Positions 41,904 through 48,878 of a stretch of 64,000 bases of DNA are shown piece by piece. Positions within the stretch are counted from its first letter, which is position 1. Each line of letters begins with the position of its first letter. The DNA comes from Halobacteria archaeon AArc-dxtr1 (lineage in GTDB: Archaea > Halobacteriota > Halobacteria > Halobacteriales > Natrialbaceae). The stretch covers positions 124,001 through 188,000 of the forward strand of contig JAOPJY010000002.1 of the NCBI GenBank assembly GCA_025517425.1, in the 5' to 3' direction. The notes beneath the pieces are model-generated. The model was not told where the DNA came from and ran no database searches. It saw only the letters and a list, made by a program, of their open reading frames with translations. The translations under genes and the position numbers were made by a program.

Positions 41904-42710
41904 TCAGCGGTCGGCGTCGACGCCGTGATTGACCGCACCGGGCCCCTCGCCGACGTCGTAGTGGCGTCGCACTGCTTCGGCCAGGAAGTCGGTCGCCCCG
42001 GAGACGGCGTCCTCAAGCGATTCACCGCGAGCGAGGCGGGCCGTGACGGCGGCCGAGAGCGTACAGCCCGATCCGTGGGTCGCCTGGGTGTCGACGCGCG
42101 GGTGCTCGAACGTCGTCGTGCCGTCGGCGGTGACGAGGACGTCCTGGATCGTCTCCCCCGGCAGGTGCCCGCCGGTGACGAGCGCCGCCTCGACCCCCAT
42201 ATCGCGGAGGCGTTCGCCGGCCTCGACGGCGTCGGTTGCGTCCTCGATATCGACGTCCGTCAGCACCGTCGCCTCGTCGACATTGGGCGTGACGAGGGCG
42301 GCCTCGGCCAGGAGGCGCTCGTAGGCGCGCTCAGCGTCGGGATCTAACAGCCGATCTCCGGAGGTGGCGACCATGACGGGGTCGACGACGATCGGAAAGT
42401 CGACGTCGGCGGCGCGGTCGGCGACCAACTCGACAAGTTCGGCAGTCGCGAGCATTCCGGTCTTGGCCGCACCGACAGCGAAGTCGCTGGTGACGGCGTC
42501 GAACTGGGCGTCGACCTCCGCGGTCGGGAGGGTGAACGAACGCTCGACTCCGCGGGTGTGCTGGGCGGTGACAGCAGTGATGACGCTTGTCCCGTAGACG
42601 CCGTGGCTGGCCATCGTCGCGAGGTCTGCCTGGATCCCGGCGCCACCGCCGGAGTCACTGCCGGCGACGGTGAGCGCGACGGGCGGTCGGTGGGGGTCTG
42701 GTGAGATCAT
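41904..42710 (-). CDS. thiD: Hydroxymethylpyrimidine/phosphomethylpyrimidine kinase
   Basis: A 268-residue ribokinase-fold enzyme that phosphorylates HMP and HMP-P in thiamine biosynthesis. The signature PVALTVAGSDSGGGAGIQAD opens the protein. Further landmarks are GAAKTGML, DPVMVATSGDRLLD, LVTGGHLPG and the catalytic THGSGCTLSAAVTARLARG. The length shows a stand-alone kinase without the ThiN domain that many archaea fuse to it. No TPP riboswitch-like element was recognised upstream. It is convergent with the winged-helix regulator. Confidence 0.95.
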   Translation of the reverse strand: MISPDPHRPPVALTVAGSDSGGGAGIQADLATMASHGVYGTSVITAVTAQHTRGVERSFTLPTAEVDAQFDAVTSDFAVGAAKTGMLATAELVELVADRAADVDFPIVVDPVMVATSGDRLLDPDAERAYERLLAEAALVTPNVDEATVLTDVDIEDATDAVEAGERLRDMGVEAALVTGGHLPGETIQDVLVTADGTTTFEHPRVDTQATHGSGCTLSAAVTARLARGESLEDAVSGATDFLAEAVRRHYDVGEGPGAVNHGVDADR

Positions 42711-42900
42711 ACGCGAATGTATTCTCCGGTTTTACAAAGCGCTGATGGTCGCGTTACCAGTAGTTGGTAGCACGGTTTTGGTATTCAGGGAGGTGCGTGA
42801 AAATCGCGCTCGATACAGAGAATGAAGACGACGAACAATACATATTCGTACAATACGGCTGATTTAGGTCGAACGGAGGAGAAGTCGATCCGATATACTG

Positions 42901-43308
42901 TTACTCGTAGGCCTCGTACGGCTCGACCAACGTCAGGAGATCTTGTTCCAGTTCACTGCCAACAAACCGGACGTGCCCCGTTTCAGCCTCGTAGTCGATT
43001 ATCCGAGCCTCCTCCAGTTTTGGAAGATGAGTATGGTGAAGTGCGATTCGGACGCGTTGTTGGTGTTCGTCTGACTCCCGTCTCGGGTCTTCGTTCCGAA
43101 CCCGGTCTGCAACGCGATCTACGAGCGCATCGTATTCCAGTGTCTTCTCAGAAGCGTTGTCCAATGCGTTGAGGGTGGCGCGTCGGTGTTCGTTCGCTAC
43201 TGCCGACAGAATCGTATCGGGGGAGAGCGATCTCTCACGACCCGAAGAACCGGTACCCTCATCAATTGACTGTATATCACGTGTCCCCAGTTCTCGACTC
43301 TCATCCAT
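42901..43308 (-). CDS. DUF7344 winged-helix regulator
   Basis: A 135-residue soluble protein. A polar N-terminus is followed by the DUF7344 pattern: DTILSAVANEHRRATLNALD, YDALVDRVADRV, then RVRIALHHTHLPKLEEARII and a wing TGHVRFVG. It lacks membrane helices, unlike the protein at 10509. The ATG at 43308 was preferred to upstream codons that overlap the neighbouring gene. It follows the Bat-like regulator at 43367 on the same strand after about 60 nt, so the two may be co-transcribed. The target genes are unknown. Confidence 0.82.
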   Translation of the reverse strand: MDESRELGTRDIQSIDEGTGSSGRERSLSPDTILSAVANEHRRATLNALDNASEKTLEYDALVDRVADRVRNEDPRRESDEHQQRVRIALHHTHLPKLEEARIIDYEAETGHVRFVGSELEQDLLTLVEPYEAYE

Positions 43309-43366
43309 ACTCACATAGCGTAGTCCCATCTGCCTGGCTCTGTCCCATGGTGCATAATGGAACCAG

Positions 43367-44032
43367 TCAGTCCATTTCCGCCGCTGACTCGGGCGTGAGA
43401 AGTGTGTACCTCCCGAACGTCCCAATGGCACGACGCAGTCGCTCCGTCACTGCTTGATCGGAAATTCCGAGTTCGTCAGCTAACTCTGCGGTCGTACACC
43501 CTCGTGGAATGTCGTAGTATCCCCTTCGAATGGCAAGCGTCAACGCTTCTCGTTGGGGCTCACTCAGGCCGTACCACGGACCGGCCTCAGGGTCCGTCGG
43601 ATTATATATGCGGGTTAGCTCCAGAGAGATGTGCGCGTCCTCACAACAGGTCTGGCACTGACTCAATGTCTCGCGGTCTGAAAACCGTATCTCGAAATTC
43701 CACCCTTCCGACGATCCAGTCGCACCCAGTATCTGCCCGTCGTGTTCCAAGATGCACTGAAAAAGGTGGTCCTGGCTCGCATCCCAGTCGATCCTGATTA
43801 GCGTCCTGTCGTCGAACACGTCCACCTCTGTGACGGTGTTGACAGTTGGATAGCGTTCGACGGCTTCGAGAAAGCCGTTTTCGACCGGTTCGTAGACCCA
43901 GAAGAGCGGCACGGTCACGTCCCCACTCGGGACGAGCGTTTCGAGTTCGATTGCCGACGCATCCTCGAGACTGAGGATTTGCCCGAGTTCAAAAGCATCG
44001 GATGGGATGCGAATCTCCGTTATTACACTCAT
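43367..44032 (-). CDS. Bat-like HTH-10 transcriptional regulator (copy 1)
   Basis: A 221-residue regulator of the bacterio-opsin-activator-like group. The N-terminal domain (SVITEIRIPSDAFELGQILS...) is the usual beta-rich sensor. It contains a CQTCCEDAHISLEL segment, with cysteines that could sense redox state or metal. The C-terminal HTH-10 domain reads LSEPQREALTLAIRRGYYDI, TTAELADELGISDQAVTERL. The ATG at 44032 was chosen because the conserved N-terminus starts there. It is divergent from a paralogue at 44224 and shares a 191-bp promoter region with mirror-image repeats. Confidence 0.88.
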   Translation of the reverse strand: MSVITEIRIPSDAFELGQILSLEDASAIELETLVPSGDVTVPLFWVYEPVENGFLEAVERYPTVNTVTEVDVFDDRTLIRIDWDASQDHLFQCILEHDGQILGATGSSEGWNFEIRFSDRETLSQCQTCCEDAHISLELTRIYNPTDPEAGPWYGLSEPQREALTLAIRRGYYDIPRGCTTAELADELGISDQAVTERLRRAIGTFGRYTLLTPESAAEMD

Positions 44033-44078
44033 GCTCGCTTGTGCAACTAGATTGCCCGGTTGTACAAAAGGAGCTGAC

Positions 44079-44183
44079 ATGGTGTACCATGGCTTTCCGG
44101 GTATCAAACGGACTCCCCGCTTGCAGCATACACTATCCCGGCCAACAACTGTGCGTTGGCTCGTCTCGAAGCCATGATACACC
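44079..44183. promoter_or_regulatory. Mirror-image operator candidates between two divergent regulators
   Basis: GGTGTACCATGGCT at 44081-44094 and AGCCATGATACACC at 44170-44183 are inverted copies with a single mismatch, placed almost symmetrically in the 191-bp spacer. The left copy is itself centred on an imperfect palindrome, CATGGT-GT-ACCATG (44079-44092). This arrangement fits two operator sites serving two divergent promoters. Binding by either Bat-like protein is an inference. Confidence 0.6.
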
Positions 44184-44223
44184 ACCCATGCCGGTTATTT
44201 GTCTGCTAGGCGAAAGGTTCCGC

Positions 44224-44868
44224 ATGGCGACTGTGATGGAGTTTACGAGTCCGACAGCGGAGTTCCCGCTGGGGAGTGTGTTCAAAAACTTGCCGGGTGT
44301 GACGGTCGAACTGGAGCGGCTGATTCCACACCAGACGCTGATTATCCCCTACTTCTGGGTACGCGATGTGGAAACGGAGGACATCGAAGCTGAGTTCGAA
44401 CAACACGCCGGCGTGAGCAACATCCAAATGGTCGATAGCATCGAAGACGAGTATCTCATGCGTGCCGAGTGGGAACAAGAGTACTTCGGCATCCTGAGCG
44501 CGCTGGCCAAGGCCAACGTCGTCGTGCTCTCCGGAATCGGTACGAAAGACGAGTGGCGATTCGAGGTGCGCGGCGAGAGTCAGGAGACAATCGGCGAGTT
44601 TCGAGAGTACTGCCAGGAAAACGACATTCCGATAACAATCACCGCCGTCCACGCAATGCTCCCGATCCAGGGCGAGGGCTACGAGTTAACCGAGACCCAA
44701 CGTGAGGCGCTGGTACTAGCCTACGAACGGGGCTACTTCGACTCCCCACGCGAGTCGTCGCTCGAAGAGATCGCCGACGAGCTCGGCATCACCCAGCAAT
44801 CACTTTCTTCACGACTCCGACGCGGGCATCGACGTCTCATTGGAGCGACGCTCAGCAGTTCGGTGTGA
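44224..44868 (+). CDS. Bat-like HTH-10 transcriptional regulator (copy 2)
   Basis: A 214-residue paralogue of the divergent gene. The sensor-like N-terminus is ATVMEFTSPTAEFPLGSVFK..., and the HTH-10 domain is LTETQREALVLAYERGYFDS, SLEEIADELGITQQSLSSRL. It lacks the double-cysteine segment of copy 1, having an EYCQEND turn instead, so the two may sense different signals. The start ATG at 44224 lies below AT-rich ggttattt. It is followed, about 85 nt downstream, by a HalOD1 protein on the same strand that has its own AT-rich box (ttataaac, near 44890). Confidence 0.88.
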   Translation: MATVMEFTSPTAEFPLGSVFKNLPGVTVELERLIPHQTLIIPYFWVRDVETEDIEAEFEQHAGVSNIQMVDSIEDEYLMRAEWEQEYFGILSALAKANVVVLSGIGTKDEWRFEVRGESQETIGEFREYCQENDIPITITAVHAMLPIQGEGYELTETQREALVLAYERGYFDSPRESSLEEIADELGITQQSLSSRLRRGHRRLIGATLSSSV

Positions 44869-44952
44869 TCGTTCGGAGTATGACTTCCTTATAAACCTGC
44901 TGTATTATCAGTATCCCTGTTGAACCGACTCAGACGGCTAGAATCAGGCTAG

Positions 44953-45303
44953 ATGGGTACAACGATATCTGGGGTTGGAGTCGAAGCGGTCGAGTACGCT
45001 CAGGAATCTGGGACTGTCCGCACGCAGTTTGATCAGGAGAAGACACCCGCGAGCATGGCTGTTGTCGCAACGCTGGCGGACGTAATGGACACTGATCCGG
45101 TAGAACTGGACCCGCTCCATTCCACTGTTGACGCCGACGAATTAGATGCGCTCGTCCACGTTCGCAACGGGACGAACGGAGACACCCACGTTGCATTCAC
45201 GCACGAGGGGCACGCAATAACCGTACACAGCTACGGTGTGATCATCATCACACCAGAACACGAACTCACAGTGGAGAAACACGAAGGGGGCGAGGCAAGA
45301 TGA
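44953..45303 (+). CDS. HalOD1 output-domain protein
   Basis: A 116-residue soluble protein composed almost only of the haloarchaeal output domain 1. The recognisable run is SMAVVATLADVMDTDPVELD, PLHSTVDADELDALV and a beta-rich HVAFTHEGHAITVHSYGVII end. HalOD1 is usually attached to two-component or regulatory proteins and its molecular role is unknown. The stop overlaps the next gene by 4 nt, so the two are translationally coupled. It belongs to the regulator-rich block between thiD and msrB. Confidence 0.85.
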   Translation: MGTTISGVGVEAVEYAQESGTVRTQFDQEKTPASMAVVATLADVMDTDPVELDPLHSTVDADELDALVHVRNGTNGDTHVAFTHEGHAITVHSYGVIIITPEHELTVEKHEGGEAR

Positions 45304-45485
45304 CGTCTGAGGAGACCTCGCTTGCGTCGAAGGAAGAATTAAACGCGGAGCTGAAAGCCCTCCTTCGCAGGGCCTACGAGAGTGGAATCGATGTGGAAGG
45401 CGGATTCGAATGTCGGAATGGGGTCGAACATCCTGACTGGGACGTGATCGTCACCGAAGTCGAAAAGAACGAGCATTCGGAGTGA
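45300..45485 (+). CDS. Small protein translationally coupled to HalOD1
   Basis: A 61-residue acidic protein: a helical half (SKEELNAELKALLRRAYESG) and a short beta-rich half (GIDVEGGFECRNGVEHPDWD, VIVTEVEK). It overlaps the HalOD1 gene by 4 nt (ATGA), the strongest evidence that it is real. Similar small proteins accompany HalOD1 genes in haloarchaea, as I recall. It may form a complex with HalOD1, which is an inference. Confidence 0.7.
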   Translation: MTSEETSLASKEELNAELKALLRRAYESGIDVEGGFECRNGVEHPDWDVIVTEVEKNEHSE

Positions 45486-45527
45486 ACGACTACGAGCGTG
45501 GCCGGATCGGTAGCAACTACTTGACCT

Positions 45528-45809
45528 GTGAGTGACGAACGCTGTAACCAAGATTGCATCAAACGGGTACTCTCAGCGCAACAACGGCGAGTATTACGTG
45601 CGCTCCTCGACGAGAGTTCGATATCTGCTGACCCGATTCTTCGTAAGGGAGAGACGCTCAACTCCGGGGAGTACCTCACGATTTGTTACGAACTCCATCA
45701 CGTCCTACTTCCCGAATTATCGGATAAGGGGTTCGTCGAGTTCGACAGGTTCGAAGACAAGGTACGGCGAGGAATGAAATTCGACGAGGTATGTCGGTTT
45801 CATGAATAG
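45528..45809 (+). CDS. Small DUF7344-like winged-helix protein
   Basis: A 93-residue protein with a GTG start. The pattern CIKRVLSAQQRRVLRALLDE, ICYELHHVLLPELSDKGFVE and FDRFEDKVRRG matches the DUF7344 winged helix, reduced to the DNA-binding part. Two cysteines sit near the N-terminus (CNQDC). It is the third such protein in the window and follows the HalOD1 pair after about 40 nt, so the three genes may form one transcript. Composition is lower in GC than flanking housekeeping genes. The exact start is uncertain. Confidence 0.72.
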   Translation: MSDERCNQDCIKRVLSAQQRRVLRALLDESSISADPILRKGETLNSGEYLTICYELHHVLLPELSDKGFVEFDRFEDKVRRGMKFDEVCRFHE

Positions 45810-46130
45810 ATCGATGACGACCATGACGAGTAACCTGGTCCTGTAATCGATTTGCTGCTGAATGCGCACTTTGGGTTTGCACGACTACTTGAACAACTAT
45901 CAGAATTGGTAGAACCCTCAGCGATCGATACGCACACGTAGGTGGCGAACCGCCTGATTCAGTTTCAGGTACGAGACTCAATAACGAAACTGCGCTACTA
46001 TCGACTGTTACGCGCAGCAGAACGAGGGCTGTCGAAGACACCACCCACAGGCTCGCTGCGTAGTCACTCGACCCGACAGTCAGGTTCGTCCGTAAAAATT
46101 CCTATGCTCAGTGGTATCGTACCACGACAC
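45810..46130. other. 321-bp spacer with a possible decayed coding remnant
   Basis: No intact gene is seen. The third frame from 45843 reads a protein-like run (VIDLLLNAHFGFARLLEQLS, then ELVEPSAIDTHT) to a stop at about 45940. The same frame then continues with GTG at 45942, a plausible helical stretch (SITKLRYYRLLRAAERGLSK) that fades before 46131. This could be a broken small regulator or transposase piece. The family was not recognised. The last 50 nt hold a likely promoter for the zinc-ribbon gene (ccgtaaaaattcc). Confidence 0.4.
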
Positions 46131-46292
46131 ATGGCCAGCAACTCGCAGACGGTCGGCCGATCGCGCTGTCTAAACTGTGGCTTCAAGGCGGACGGCGGTT
46201 CGGCGGAGTGGCTCCGACTGGAGGTCCCCGGAATCGGTCGAATGACGCAGTGTCCAGACTGTGGAAGCACCAACGTGATCGCCGGTCGGTAG
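46131..46292 (+). CDS. Small zinc-ribbon protein
   Basis: A 53-residue protein with two CxxC knuckles: CLNCGFKADGG and CPDCGSTNVI, about 30 residues apart, forming a single zinc ribbon. The intervening AEWLRLEVPGIGRMTQ is a typical short beta segment. The ATG at 46131 is preferred, with ATG 46104 as alternative. An AT-rich box (gtaaaaattc) lies some 35 nt upstream. Haloarchaea encode many such one-domain zinc fingers, and some were shown to affect motility or biofilms, but this one has no assigned role. Confidence 0.78.
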   Translation: MASNSQTVGRSRCLNCGFKADGGSAEWLRLEVPGIGRMTQCPDCGSTNVIAGR

Positions 46293-46369
46293 TCGCGTTC
46301 CGGCGGCAGCCAAACCGGGCGAGCACGGCGTGCGGACAGACTCTTGTGTCGGTGTGCCCTAGGACAGAT

Positions 46370-46771
46370 ATGGTCAATCAGCCCGAAGAGCTTCCCCAGA
46401 GCGATGCAGAGTGGCGCGAGAAGCTGACTGACGAACAGTATCGCATTCTCCGCGAGGGGGGAACCGAAACGCCGGGAAGCGGCGAGTACATCGACCACAA
46501 AGAGGACGGAAGCTACGCCTGTGCCGGCTGCGGGGCGACACTGTTCGACTCGGAGACGAAGTTCGGGTCGGGGACCGGCTGGCCGAGTTTCTTCGACGCT
46601 GCGGAAGACCGGGTCGAAACCCGGCTCGATACGAGCCACGGGATGCGCCGGACGGAAGTGCTCTGTGCGACCTGTGGGGGCCACCTCGGACACGTCTTCG
46701 ACGACGGTCCGGAGCCGACCGGCAAGCGCTACTGTATCAACTCCGTCGCCCTCGAGTTCGACGAGGAGTGA
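46370..46771 (+). CDS. msrB: Peptide methionine-(R)-S-oxide reductase MsrB
   Basis: A 133-residue repair enzyme that reduces methionine-R-sulfoxide in proteins. The catalytic Cys is in KRYCINSVALEF. Zinc ligands are in two pairs, CAGCGATLF and CATCGGHLGH. The GSGTGWPSFFDA block forms the substrate pocket. The length is typical. The ATG at 46370 gives the standard N-terminus (LPQSDAEWREKLTDEQYRIL). It is co-directional with the small downstream genes but has its own spacer. Confidence 0.95.
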   Translation: MVNQPEELPQSDAEWREKLTDEQYRILREGGTETPGSGEYIDHKEDGSYACAGCGATLFDSETKFGSGTGWPSFFDAAEDRVETRLDTSHGMRRTEVLCATCGGHLGHVFDDGPEPTGKRYCINSVALEFDEE

Positions 46772-46834
46772 CGTCCGCCAGCGAACGCATCTGCAGGCAC
46801 ACCGCTTTTCGACACGAGTGACGGACATCGGTCC

Positions 46835-47041
46835 ATGTCGAACAACCGACCGACCGCCGACGAGCTGCGCCAAGGGATGACCGTCGAGATCGTCCAAGAG
46901 GACGCAACCGTCGAGTCTGCAGACGAGGAACCGATCGTCGGCGAGGTGGCGACGATCTACGGCGACGAACCCGATGGGCCACACGTCGAGCTCAAGACGG
47001 GCGTCGTGGGACACGTCCAGTCGGTCGTCGCCGACGAGTAG
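46835..47041 (+). CDS. YwbE/DUF2196-like small protein
   Basis: A 68-residue soluble protein. The pattern TADELRQGMTVEIVQEDATV, GEVATIYGDEPDGPHVELKT and GVVGHVQSVV resembles the YwbE family, a small beta-barrel-like domain of unknown function. The start is ATG at 46835, after msrB. Its stop is followed within a few bases by the next gene, so they probably share a transcript. The function is unknown. Confidence 0.75.
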   Translation: MSNNRPTADELRQGMTVEIVQEDATVESADEEPIVGEVATIYGDEPDGPHVELKTGVVGHVQSVVADE

Positions 47042-47077
47042 GCGCATGTGTCCAAACCGGCACGCACGACGAGGACG

Positions 47078-47941
47078 ATGAGCGCCGGTGACTCCGATCC
47101 CGCCACGCTGGTACGGGACGTCGCCGCCGTCGCTCGCGAGCGACAGCTGAGCGCGAAGTCGGCAGCACTGGCCTACCACGGGTTCAACACGCTCGTCCCG
47201 CTGGTCGTGTTGTTGCTGGTCGGCGTGGCGATCGCAGACGGCTTCGCGGTCGTTCTCGACGCGATCGAGACGGCGACTGGCCTCGAGGAGACGGTGAGCC
47301 GCGACGCCCTCGATCAGGCAACGGGAGACGGCGGCGCCGATCTGGGCCGGGCTGCACTACTAGCGACCGCCATCCTTCTGTGGAGTGCCGCACGGTTATT
47401 CCAGGCGGTAAACAGCGCGTTCACAGCCGTTTACGGCTCCCGGAAGTCACAGTCGTACCTACGTGCGGCGCTTACGACCTCGGCGGTGACTATCGGCAAC
47501 GCCGTCTTGCTGACCGCGACCGTCGCCGTCGGCGTCGCTCTGGTCAGCGTTCTCGGCGTGAGTATCTCGGTTGTTGTCGACGGGAGATGGGCTGGTATCG
47601 CGAGCACGGCTGCGCTCGCACTCTTGCTGTTTCTCCTCTTCGTGCCGATGTACTACCTCTTTCCCGAGGCAGACGTCTCCGTGCGAGAGGTGCTACCGGG
47701 AACCGCGCTCGCGGCGGGATCGTGGACGCTCCTGGCGCTTGGCTTTCGCGTCTACGTGGTGACTTCCGAGAGTGTGGCGCTTTTCGGGATCGCCGGCGCC
47801 GTCCTGTTGGTCCTGACGTGGGTCTACCTCGGCGCACTCTGTCTGTTGCTCGGGGCCGTCTGTAACGCCGTCCTCGCCGGTCGCGTCGAGGCGGACGAGG
47901 GATGGGTCCCCGTCGACGAACAGCTGTTCGAGCGCGGTTAA
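47078..47941 (+). CDS. YihY/UPF0761 (BrkB-like) membrane protein, second copy
   Basis: About 287 residues with roughly six membrane helices. It shares with the protein at 35613 the opening block (SAKSAALAYHGFNTLVPLVV), the central WSAARLFQAVNSAFTAVYGS, and FVPMYYLFPEADVSVREVLP. The two are paralogues rather than a recent duplication, since most other positions differ. A GTG at 47048 would add ten residues and leave only 6 nt to the preceding gene. ATG 47078 was chosen as it directly precedes the conserved part. The molecular function is unknown. Confidence 0.87.
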   Translation: MSAGDSDPATLVRDVAAVARERQLSAKSAALAYHGFNTLVPLVVLLLVGVAIADGFAVVLDAIETATGLEETVSRDALDQATGDGGADLGRAALLATAILLWSAARLFQAVNSAFTAVYGSRKSQSYLRAALTTSAVTIGNAVLLTATVAVGVALVSVLGVSISVVVDGRWAGIASTAALALLLFLLFVPMYYLFPEADVSVREVLPGTALAAGSWTLLALGFRVYVVTSESVALFGIAGAVLLVLTWVYLGALCLLLGAVCNAVLAGRVEADEGWVPVDEQLFERG

Positions 47942-47985
47942 GACGTCAGTCGACACTCGGGATCCCAGACGGCTGGCCGGGCTCC

Positions 47986-48381
47986 TCAGGCAGTTGCGGA
48001 CGTCGAACGGGACTGCAGCCGCCAGCTACTGACGACCGTGTAGGCCGATAGCAGCGCTGCGAGCGCCCCGGAGACGACCATCGTCCAGAAGACGAGTTCG
48101 TTCGCGACGCCGAGGAGGAGTGGCGCGGCGGCGCCGGCGACCGCCAACAGCGTCACGAGAGCCGAGATGGTGAGCAGCGGCAGCGCTCCGGTCCCGACAC
48201 GGTAGAGATTCACTGCGACGAGCAAGACGATCGTCCCCCCTAGAAGAGGGCCGGCGAGGAGGATCCACCCCGAGGCGGTAAACAGCGTCGGCGCCCAGAA
48301 GAGCAGAGCCGCGAAGACTGCAACGAGGCCGCTCGCTCGCCTGACACGGGGAGAGGCTGACGGGTGGGTTGGATCGGACAT
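47986..48381 (-). CDS. Small four-helix membrane protein
   Basis: A 131-residue hydrophobic protein of unknown family. The segments are SGLVAVFAALLFWAPTLFTA, WILLAGPLLGGTIVLLVAVN, ALPLLTISALVTLLAVAGAA and LVFWTMVVSGALAALLSAYT, with short polar ends. The ATG at 48381 was chosen over one five codons upstream. It is convergent with the second YihY gene. No motif suggests an activity. Confidence 0.72.
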   Translation of the reverse strand: MSDPTHPSASPRVRRASGLVAVFAALLFWAPTLFTASGWILLAGPLLGGTIVLLVAVNLYRVGTGALPLLTISALVTLLAVAGAAAPLLLGVANELVFWTMVVSGALAALLSAYTVVSSWRLQSRSTSATA

Positions 48382-48500
48382 GGGCGGCCGTACCACGACC
48401 GGACACGTAAAGCTGGGGCGGGAACCTGCACCGCTTCGAGATCACAGCCCTCGTCGGTGGGTAGTACAGACAGGTATCTCGCCGATGAGAAACTACGAGC

Positions 48501-48779
48501 TCAGTCGTCGTCGACGATAACCTCGACCGGTTCGTCGTCGGCCGACTCGTCGGCCTCGGAAGAGCCGGTCTCTTGCTGGTAGAGGAGGGCCCCGGCGACG
48601 GCGACGACGATCCACGAGCGCCAGTTGGCCATGTTCAGGGTGTAGCCGACGCCAAACGGTTTCTCGACGAGCATCCCCTCGCCGGGCTGCCAGTACGCCG
48701 AGAGCATCCGTCCGAAGCTCGGGCGGTCGAAGTTGTACGGCACGCCAAAGATCTCACCGGAAGTCGGTTTGTCAACCAT
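48501..48779 (-). CDS. DUF5808 family protein
   Basis: A 92-residue protein. The N-terminal block SGEIFGVPYNFDRPSFGRML, SAYWQPGEGMLVEKPFGVGY and TLNMANW is the DUF5808 motif, found in bacteria and haloarchaea. A single membrane helix (SWIVVAVAGALLYQQ) and an acidic tail ending DDEPVEVIVDDD follow. It is probably anchored with the motif facing the cytoplasm. The ATG at 48779 starts the conserved block. It lies downstream of kae1-bud32 on the same strand, with about 100 nt between. The function is unknown. Confidence 0.83.
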   Translation of the reverse strand: MVDKPTSGEIFGVPYNFDRPSFGRMLSAYWQPGEGMLVEKPFGVGYTLNMANWRSWIVVAVAGALLYQQETGSSEADESADDEPVEVIVDDD

Positions 48780-48878
48780 GCGAGAACGTACGGCGTCGCC
48801 CGATAAAACCGTTATGTGCTCGTCTCGCGCGCCGAGGGAGCGCACAGAGCGATGCGCCCCGAAGTGCTTGGCGCGCTC

